5,156 nucleotides of DNA from Porticoccaceae bacterium (GTDB taxonomy: Bacteria > Pseudomonadota > Gammaproteobacteria > Pseudomonadales > Porticoccaceae). A program made the translations under genes and the position numbers. The notes beneath the pieces are model-generated. The model saw only the letters and a program-made list of their open reading frames with translations. It made no database searches and was not told where the DNA came from. Shown one piece after another: positions 1 to 3,726 of the stretch; position 1 is the stretch's first letter; each line of letters begins with the position of its first letter. Where the stretch lies: positions 1 to 5,156 of the forward strand of contig JAUUYV010000175.1 of the NCBI GenBank assembly GCA_030590275.1, read 5' to 3'.

Positions 1-475
1 CGACAGTTTCATTATCAAAAGAAAAACCGGCTATCGGCTCACATTCTACTCTCGAATGCATAGCCACAATGGGCAAGTTTAACAGCAACTCATCCTCGAC
101 AAGACTGCGTAAATCAGCATTTTCCGCTTCCAGCAACCAAGGATCTAGACGTCGCGGAAGCGCGGCGATTTCGGCTTCCTCTCGCACCACGCCAAGGGCG
201 AACTTACCTCGCAGCTCGTGATGAAGCTCCCCAAGACAGCGCTGACAGCTCAAACCAACCTGACCAAGGACTGCTCCTGTCACTTCGACAAAGCCTTCGT
301 CACCAACAAAAAACTGCACTTCTACGTCAACCCCACCGCGGACAGTAAGCACCGCTTCATTAAGCCGAACCAGATCCTTAGCGGAAAACTGGCCACTCAA
401 ATCCGTGCCCCGAGCTGCTAACTTAAAGACATCAACGATATGTGGCAGCGAAGACCCAACTGTGACGGTTGACAT
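1..475 (-). CDS. yceD: YceD / DUF177 family protein, 23S rRNA accumulation factor (3' part missing)
   Basis: The reverse strand reads open from the ATG at 475-473 to the window edge, giving 158 complete codons of a family usually about 175 residues long, so only the C-terminal tail is missing. It begins MSTVTVGSSLPHIVDVFKLA. The family's C-x-x-C pair is C77/C80 (SCQRCLGEL), and the acidic, hydrophobic stretch VEDELLLNLPIVAMH near residues 130-144 matches the E. coli YceD segment VEDEIILALPVVPVH. YceD is a small cytosolic protein; family literature links it to 23S rRNA accumulation, and it normally precedes rpmF (ribosomal protein L32) and plsX in one operon, here expected just left of the window. 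The start fits the family's N-terminal length but has no Shine-Dalgarno and lies 9 nt from a strong promoter -10 box, so translation may be leaderless. It is divergent from maf, as in E. coli. Confidence 0.93.
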   Translation of the reverse strand, partial: MSTVTVGSSLPHIVDVFKLAARGTDLSGQFSAKDLVRLNEAVLTVRGGVDVEVQFFVGDEGFVEVTGAVLGQVGLSCQRCLGELHHELRGKFALGVVREEAEIAALPRRLDPWLLEAENADLRSLVEDELLLNLPIVAMHSRVECEPIAGFSFDNETV

Positions 476-484
476 AGCGGCGCA

Positions 485-513
485 ATTCTAGGGATATGAC
501 CTTGATCTGTCAA
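485..513 (-). promoter_or_regulatory. Near-consensus sigma70 promoter for yceD(-rpmF)
   Basis: On the minus strand TTGACA (513-508, 6/6 match to the -35 consensus) is followed by a 17-bp spacer and TAGAAT (490-485, 5/6 match to the -10). The expected start site, about 7 nt past the -10, falls near 478, only 2-3 nt before the yceD ATG at 475. The hexamers and spacing are seen directly; promoter activity and start site are inferred. Confidence 0.8.
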
Positions 514-568
514 AGAAAAATAACGCATCATTGGGTGTTTTTACACACCGCTTTGAAAGAGCTCCTCT

Positions 569-1144
569 ATGCAACTAATACTCGCCTCCTCCTCTCGCTA
601 CCGCCGCGCGTTACTGGGACGTTTTGACCTCCCATTTAAACAACTGAGCCCCGACATCGACGAAAGCCGCATCCCCAATGAAAACCCGGTGCAACTCGCT
701 AAACGCCTATCTATTGCCAAGGCAAATAAACTCACCCAGAAGTTCCATCAACACTTGATTATCGGCTCTGATCAGACCGTCGAATGCCAAAACCAAACCT
801 ACAATAAGCCTGGCAATGCGGTCTCCGCGGCCAAACAACTCTCGGCGCTGTCTGGCAACACCGCATTTTTTCATACCGGGATCTGCGTTCTGGATAGCGC
901 TAGCAACAGGGAACTCAGCGATGTGGTCAGCACCAAAGTCGTCTTTCGGGAACTGAGTGAGGCCACAATCTCCCGCTATCTGAAACAAGACCAACCCTAC
1001 GATTGTGCAGGATCCTTTAAAGCTGAAGGTTTGGGTATAGCACTATTTGAAGCGATTTATAGTGATGACCCCACTGCACTTATGGGCCTGCCATTGATTC
1101 GCCTAAGCCAATTCCTGGAACAATCTGGCTGCCCCGTTATCTGA
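569..1144 (+). CDS. maf: Maf/YceF family nucleotide pyrophosphatase (probable m7GTP pyrophosphatase)
   Basis: This complete 191-residue protein has the usual length of the Maf/YceF family. These cytosolic enzymes cleave non-canonical or modified nucleoside triphosphates to the monophosphate and pyrophosphate; E. coli YceF prefers m7GTP. Visible motifs are the N-terminal LILASSSRYRRALL (residues 3-16, phosphate-binding Ser/Arg cluster), DIDE (29-32), IIGSDQ (64-69, with the family's essential Asp at D68), NKP (79-81), the YceF-like CAGSFKAEGLGIALFE (146-161) and DPTALMGLPL (167-176). The CAGSFK form rather than the YhdE form suggests the YceF branch, so m7GTP is the likeliest substrate, by inference. 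The ATG gives a full-length N-terminus; a modest Shine-Dalgarno (GAAAGAG, 555-561) lies 7 nt upstream. The gene diverges from yceD across 93 bp and converges on the HAD phosphatase gene. I saw no clear promoter of its own. Confidence 0.95.
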   Translation: MQLILASSSRYRRALLGRFDLPFKQLSPDIDESRIPNENPVQLAKRLSIAKANKLTQKFHQHLIIGSDQTVECQNQTYNKPGNAVSAAKQLSALSGNTAFFHTGICVLDSASNRELSDVVSTKVVFRELSEATISRYLKQDQPYDCAGSFKAEGLGIALFEAIYSDDPTALMGLPLIRLSQFLEQSGCPVI

Positions 1145-1246
1145 AACACCCCACCCGAGGGGCGAACTGGACAACAGCATCGACACCACTTAAATCTAAG
1201 AACAAGAATTGATTAAAACATCAAACATACTAATATTTATAACTTT

Positions 1247-1900
1247 TTAAGACCTAAATTGAACAATACAGCCCTCTAACTCCGAACAATGGTCAATACA
1301 GGCTACCGGATCGTAATCAAGCAAACGTTCCAGACTGTGCGCACCATAACTGACTGCCAGCCGAGGCATAGATATGGCCCGGGCCATGGCCATATCATAG
1401 ACCGTATCGCCCACCATTATCGCGGCACCTGGAGTTACCGACGACTCGGCCAGCAAAGTCTGCAACATCAAAGGGTCTGGCTTCGACGCGGTTTCATCAG
1501 CACAGGAGCTAGCATGAAATAAATCAGTCATTTCCAGAGCGCCTAATACCCGATCAAGCCCTCGACGGCTTTTTCCGGTTGCCACTGCCAGCAAATAACC
1601 TTGTTCACGGAAACGTTCTAAAGCCTGCCTTGCTCCAGGAAACAAAGAAGATGGTTCAGCATCTTCGCGCACAAAGTGGGTGGCGTAGCTATCCCGCAAC
1701 TTATCTACCATGGTGGATTCAATCCCTGGAAATAATTGCTCCAGAGCTTCCCTTAAACCTAAACCCACAATATCTCGCGCCGCCTCCAGCGAGGGAATAG
1801 GCAGGCTATTATCGTCTGCAGCAAGCTGAAGACAATACGTTATGCGGCTAAGCGAATCGCATAAGGTCCCATCCCAGTCAAAAATCAACATTGGTTTCAT
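1247..1900 (-). CDS. HAD-superfamily phosphatase, phosphoglycolate-phosphatase-like
   Basis: With the ATG at 1900 the product is 217 residues and starts MKPMLIFDWDGTLCDS. All HAD motifs are present: motif I DWDGT (nucleophile D8, acid/base D10), motif II VATGK (T108), motif III lysine K140 in SKPDP, and motif IV GDTVYD (D165 and D169, Mg2+ binding). The helical insert between motifs I and II (about residues 16-80) is the C1 cap typical of Gph-type phosphatases. An upstream ATG (1951) would add 17 residues before motif I and lies inside rluC; I prefer 1900 because its ATGA overlaps the rluC stop by 4 nt, a standard translational-coupling arrangement, and motif I then falls at the usual place. 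A hydrolase gene sits at the same place next to rluC in Pseudomonas. The physiological substrate cannot be told from sequence, so I do not call it gph; phosphoglycolate or another small phosphate ester is possible. Confidence 0.9.
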   Translation of the reverse strand: MKPMLIFDWDGTLCDSLSRITYCLQLAADDNSLPIPSLEAARDIVGLGLREALEQLFPGIESTMVDKLRDSYATHFVREDAEPSSLFPGARQALERFREQGYLLAVATGKSRRGLDRVLGALEMTDLFHASSCADETASKPDPLMLQTLLAESSVTPGAAIMVGDTVYDMAMARAISMPRLAVSYGAHSLERLLDYDPVACIDHCSELEGCIVQFRS

Positions 1901-2871
1901 GGCAAGGTATCCAACACCCGGCTTAACTCCTCCGGCAAGGGCGCTTCGCACACAATAGCGCCCCCACCTGCAGGCCGGCTAAAACCTAAACGGCATGCAT
2001 GCAAAAACAGACGCTTAAGGCCCAGCTTCTTCAACACCCCGTTAGCTTCCTTATCGCCATATTTGGGATCACCCGCAACGGGATAACCCATAAGCTGACA
2101 ATGCACTCGAATTTGATGTGTCCGTCCGGTATCGAGTTTTGCCTCCAGCAAGGTAAAATCAGCAAATAATCTATGAACCTTAAAGTGAGTCCTGGCCGCC
2201 TTGCCATTTTCATTAGCCCTCACGACGCGCTCACCGGAGCTGAGAGTGTTCTTCAATAGCGGAGCATCTACCAAAGTCAAACCCTTTGGCCAGCGCCCGA
2301 CCACCAGAACCAGATAATATTTATCGATCAAACCCGATCGCATTTGCTCCTGTAAGCTGCGCAGCGCAGAACGCTTTTTCGCGATCAGCAAACATCCCGA
2401 GGTATCTCGGTCGAGACGGTGGACCAGCTCCAACCCCCTATGCTCGGGCCACAAACCGCGTAGAGCTTCAATAAGGCCTAACTGCACACCACTACCGCCA
2501 TGTACAGCCAGGCCCGAGGGCTTGTTCATCACCAGGCAGCCGTCTTCCTCGATCAGAACCGCCGCCTGCAATTCTTCGCGCAGCCCTTTTCCCGGCAAGG
2601 GAACGACGGGCCTCTCACTAGTACGTATTGGCGGCAGACGGACCTGGTCCCCATCAACCAGCCGATAGTCCGGCTTGATACGGCCCTTATTGACCCGCAC
2701 TTCCCCCTTGCGCAACAGTCGGTAAATTCGAGACCTGGGCACCCCTTTTAAGCGGGCAAGTAAAAAATTATCGATTCGCTGCCCCGCTGCCTCAGAGTCT
2801 ATATCCACAAAACTCACTGTTGCATACGAATCATCGGAACTCACGACGGGCCACCCTGACAAAACTGCCAT
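1897..2871 (-). CDS. rluC: 23S rRNA pseudouridine synthase RluC
   Basis: This 324-residue protein belongs to the RluA family; RluC converts U955, U2504 and U2580 of E. coli 23S rRNA to pseudouridine. An N-terminal S4 RNA-binding domain spans roughly residues 30-80 (GQRIDNFL, then SRIYRLLRKGEVRVNKGRIK). The catalytic domain follows: NKPSGLAVHGGSG (116-128), the signature HRLDRDTSG (151-159) with catalytic aspartate D154, PLLKN (205-209), SGERVVR (213-219) and TGRTHQIRVH (249-258). The sequence tracks E. coli and Pseudomonas RluC almost throughout, so RluC rather than RluD or RluA is secure. The start is less certain: the ATG at 2871 gives about 9-11 residues more than relatives, while the GTG at 2844 (codon 10) has an AGGG nine nt upstream and would restore the usual N-terminal length. 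It is first in a two-gene unit with the HAD phosphatase and diverges from rne. Confidence 0.95.
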   Translation of the reverse strand: MAVLSGWPVVSSDDSYATVSFVDIDSEAAGQRIDNFLLARLKGVPRSRIYRLLRKGEVRVNKGRIKPDYRLVDGDQVRLPPIRTSERPVVPLPGKGLREELQAAVLIEEDGCLVMNKPSGLAVHGGSGVQLGLIEALRGLWPEHRGLELVHRLDRDTSGCLLIAKKRSALRSLQEQMRSGLIDKYYLVLVVGRWPKGLTLVDAPLLKNTLSSGERVVRANENGKAARTHFKVHRLFADFTLLEAKLDTGRTHQIRVHCQLMGYPVAGDPKYGDKEANGVLKKLGLKRLFLHACRLGFSRPAGGGAIVCEAPLPEELSRVLDTLP

Positions 2872-2890
2872 TCTACCAGTTCACCATGAA

Positions 2891-2920
2891 ATTATTCTTG
2901 GAATTGAAGGGCTTAATCAA
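2891..2920 (-). promoter_or_regulatory. Candidate sigma70 promoter for rluC–HAD phosphatase unit
   Basis: On the minus strand TTGATT (2920-2915, 4/6) and AATAAT (2896-2891, 5/6) are 18 bp apart, placing a start near 2884, about 13 nt before the annotated rluC ATG and 40 nt before the alternative GTG. Position is right and the match is moderate. Confidence 0.4.
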
Positions 2921-2929
2921 AAATGTTAC

Positions 2930-2962
2930 AGTCCCGTCTGTTGTGATAGTTATTAGTCCCGT
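2930..2962. repeat. Direct repeat AGTCCCGT, two copies 25 bp apart
   Basis: Exact 8-bp copies lie at 2930-2937 and 2955-2962, just upstream of the candidate rluC promoter. The start-to-start distance of 25 bp is about two and a half helical turns. They may be paired protein sites or chance. Confidence 0.4.
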
Positions 2963-3048
2963 GTAGCGCTGGTTCGGTTCTCCATACTCGGGTCAGCAGT
3001 TTCGAGAAGCCCCTTAAATGAGATCTCTCGTGAAACCTTTGAATACAG

Positions 3049-3081
3049 TTTGGCAAAGTAAAAGTCGCACGATATGCCAAA
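3049..3081. repeat. Inverted repeat TTTGGCA / TGCCAAA
   Basis: A perfect 7-bp inverted repeat has arms at 3049-3055 and 3075-3081, separated by 19 nt. It could be a hairpin in a transcript from either strand or a two-half-site operator. A related odd-centred palindrome, TGCCAATGGCA, occurs at 3278-3288. Confidence 0.45.
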
Positions 3082-3124
3082 ACAAGTGTCACAACAGATA
3101 GGCTAAGTTAATAGCTTAGAGATC

Positions 3125-3164
3125 GATCAAATTAATAGAAAAAACGCCTGAAATAGATCAAATT
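3125..3164. repeat. Direct repeat GATCAAATT, two copies 31 bp apart
   Basis: Exact 9-bp copies lie at 3125-3133 and 3156-3164. The 31-bp period is close to three helical turns, so both copies would face the same side of the DNA. The second copy falls partly in the P2 arm of the nested-stem element at 3144-3225. Confidence 0.4.
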
Positions 3165-3225
3165 GCTTACTTGTAAAAACCGGTTTTAACATCACGATGG
3201 CAAAACCTTAAAGCAATGCAGGCGT
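3144..3225. other. Nested inverted-repeat element, candidate structured RNA
   Basis: Three exact stems nest inside one another. P1 is ACGCCTG (3144-3150) with CAGGCGT (3219-3225). P2 is ATTGCTT (3162-3168) with AAGCAAT (3211-3217). P3 is GGTTTT (3182-3187) with AAAACC (3202-3207), capped by a 14-nt loop. P1 and P2 are joined by 11 nt on one side and 1 nt on the other. A 12-bp palindrome AAAACCGGTTTT (3176-3187) overlaps P3, so the GGTTTT arm has a competing upstream partner. Read on the minus strand, the closing arm CAGGCGT runs directly into a T-run (3144-3139), like the end of an intrinsically terminated small RNA. On the plus strand there is no T-tract. I found no convincing promoter for either strand. 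It resembles no RNA family I can name; a small RNA, a distal part of the rne leader, or a DNA-level element are all open. Confidence 0.4.
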
Positions 3226-3227
3226 AG

Positions 3228-3260
3228 GTGGTCACAATAGTTATTCAAGTACCCGACCAC
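3228..3260. repeat. Inverted repeat GTGGTC / GACCAC
   Basis: A perfect 6-bp inverted repeat with arms at 3228-3233 and 3255-3260 and a 21-nt spacer begins three bases after the nested-stem element ends. It may be a neighbouring hairpin of the same transcript. Confidence 0.3.
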
Positions 3261-3328
3261 AGCTGAGCGACTCCCTCTGCCAATGGCAAGTTAATATCGC
3301 CAGACAGTAAGAGACAAGTTCAGAGGAC

Positions 3329-3359
3329 GGGTATTCGGTATAAACCATACCCTGGTATG
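3329..3359. repeat. Overlapping GGTAT/ATACC inverted repeats with mutually exclusive pairings
   Basis: GGGTAT (3329-3334) pairs perfectly with ATACCC (3347-3352), with an inner GGT/ACC helix (3337-3339/3344-3346) around the loop ATAA. The same ATACC arm can instead pair with the next copy in CATACC-CT-GGTATG (3346-3351/3354-3359). There are three GGTAT copies (3330, 3337, 3354) for one ATACC. This could be an operator with a 14-bp palindromic core, or an RNA switch if transcribed. Confidence 0.4.
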
Positions 3360-3409
3360 AAACAGGCCAGGGGTGTGGCGGTTAAAATAGAGACAGTTTG
3401 TAGATAGTT

Positions 3410-3438
3410 TTGTCAGCTTTTAAAGGGCTTATTCTAAA
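3410..3438 (+). promoter_or_regulatory. Candidate sigma70 promoter for rne
   Basis: TTGTCA (3410-3415, 5/6) and TCTAAA (3433-3438, 4/6) are separated by 17 bp. A start near 3445 would give an rne leader of about 280 nt, comparable in scale to the long E. coli leader, and would include all hairpins from 3481 onward. A rival is TTGCGA-16-TATAAA (3494-3521), but that segment is also the 3481-3523 hairpin. Confidence 0.35.
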
Positions 3439-3445
3439 GGGCTTA
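3421..3445. repeat. Direct repeat TAAAGGGCTTA, two copies 14 bp apart
   Basis: Exact 11-bp copies lie at 3421-3431 and 3435-3445 with a 3-bp gap, overlapping the candidate rne promoter. A shorter copy, AAGGGCTTA, occurs at 2907-2915 inside the spacer of the candidate rluC promoter. A shared binding site at both divergent promoters is possible. Confidence 0.5.
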
Positions 3446-3480
3446 GCATTTGGAACTCAATACATCCAGATGTCATGTCT

Positions 3481-3523
3481 AATTAGTATCGGTTTGCGAT
3501 GGACGCAAACTAGGATATAAATT
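3481..3523 (+). promoter_or_regulatory. Long hairpin in probable rne leader
   Basis: The inner stem GTTTGCG (3492-3498) pairs perfectly with CGCAAAC (3504-3510) around the 5-nt loop ATGGA, with a further G-U pair (3491/3511). After a 2-nt bulge (3512-3513) the outer arms 3481-3490 and 3514-3523 pair at nine of ten positions, one of them G-U, with one A-A mismatch. About 17 pairs in 43 nt is far beyond chance. It lies about 200 nt upstream of the rne start, where RNase E leaders carry autoregulatory stems in other gammaproteobacteria. Confidence 0.55.
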
Positions 3524-3598
3524 CAGGAAACCAGTTCATCAACACATTAGATATACAGGTTAAACCTTTAAACATTCGTCCAAATGACAAACATAGCA

Positions 3599-3628
3599 CC
3601 AAAATGGCCTCGTATTGAGCCGTTTTGG
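3599..3628 (+). promoter_or_regulatory. Stable hairpin in probable rne leader
   Basis: CCAAAATGGC (3599-3608) pairs with GCCGTTTTGG (3619-3628) over 10 bp with one U-G wobble. Two more pairs (3610-3611 with 3617-3618) are possible across a single bulged C, leaving a 5-nt loop GTATT. The 3' arm also belongs to a perfect 10-bp palindrome TTTGGCCAAA (3624-3633). No T-tract follows, so it is not a terminator; a leader stem is the better reading. Confidence 0.55.
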
Positions 3629-3645
3629 CCAAAGCTAAAAACGAG

Positions 3646-3664
3646 GAACTAGTTCGTAAGAACT
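3646..3664 (+). promoter_or_regulatory. GNRA-capped small hairpin overlapping a 10-bp palindrome
   Basis: AGTTC (3651-3655) and GAACT (3660-3664) form a 5-bp stem closed by GTAA, a GNRA-type tetraloop in RNA. The 5' arm is shared with a perfect palindrome GAACTAGTTC (3646-3655). It is short, but tetraloop and position support a leader structure. Confidence 0.4.
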
Positions 3665-3682
3665 TAATCCACACAAACGTCT

Positions 3683-3720
3683 CTGCGTAAACCGGCACAT
3701 ATAACAGCCATAACGCAGGA
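3683..3720 (+). promoter_or_regulatory. rne ribosome-binding site and stem that would sequester it
   Basis: The rne Shine-Dalgarno is AGGA at 3717-3720, 6 nt from the ATG. CTGCGT (3683-3688) is the exact reverse complement of ACGCAG (3713-3718), and T3682 can wobble-pair with G3719, so three of the four Shine-Dalgarno bases would be paired. The 24-nt loop contains a possible inner GGC/GCC pairing (3694-3696/3707-3709). Regulatory use is inferred. Confidence 0.5.
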
Positions 3721-3726
3721 TAGAAC

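Larger units (their letters stand above)
2872..3726. other. 855-bp non-coding, repeat-rich rluC–rne divergent intergenic region
   Basis: No protein-coding gene is supported here. The open frames on either strand are short or lack a ribosome-binding site, and the one longer minus-strand frame (3510-3752) starts inside rne. The stretch is more AT-rich than its flanking genes and contains many exact inverted and direct repeats, listed separately. The right part, roughly 3445-3726, is probably the rne 5' untranslated leader; in E. coli that leader is about 360 nt and mediates autoregulation. The left part (2921-3410) holds a nested-stem element at 3144-3225 and several spaced direct repeats whose role is unknown. 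Confidence 0.8.

Noticed and set aside
218..421. Plus-strand 67-codon open frame
   Set aside because: It is the complement of yceD, whose family motifs are clear on the other strand.
1149..1162. CCCC-ACCCGA-GGGG hairpin after maf as an intrinsic terminator
   Set aside because: The stem is only 4 bp and no T-tract follows on either strand.
2886..2966. Small plus-strand frame MKLFLELKGLIKNVTVPSVV... (26 codons) between rluC and rne
   Set aside because: There is no Shine-Dalgarno, it overlaps the likely rluC promoter, and nothing else supports coding.
2967..2995. GGTTCGGTTC resembling a tRNA T-arm
   Set aside because: The flanks do not form a T-stem, and no acceptor, D or anticodon arms are present. 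It is only a tandem GGTTC.
3018..3101. Plus-strand 27-codon frame beginning MRSLVKPLN
   Set aside because: There is no ribosome-binding site, and it runs through the TTTGGCA/TGCCAAA inverted repeat; more likely chance.
3144..3225. Integron attC site or MITE as an explanation of the nested inverted repeats
   Set aside because: The ends lack the GTTRRRY/RYYYAAC core of attC. No flanking target-site duplication or transposase is visible.
3494..3521. TTGCGA-16-TATAAA as the rne promoter
   Set aside because: The hexamers coincide exactly with the arms of the long 3481-3523 hairpin, and the spacer is short. I kept it only as a rival to 3410-3438.
3599..3633. Intrinsic terminator or attenuator before rne
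   Set aside because: The hairpin is strong, but the downstream bases are CCAAAGC, not a T-run.
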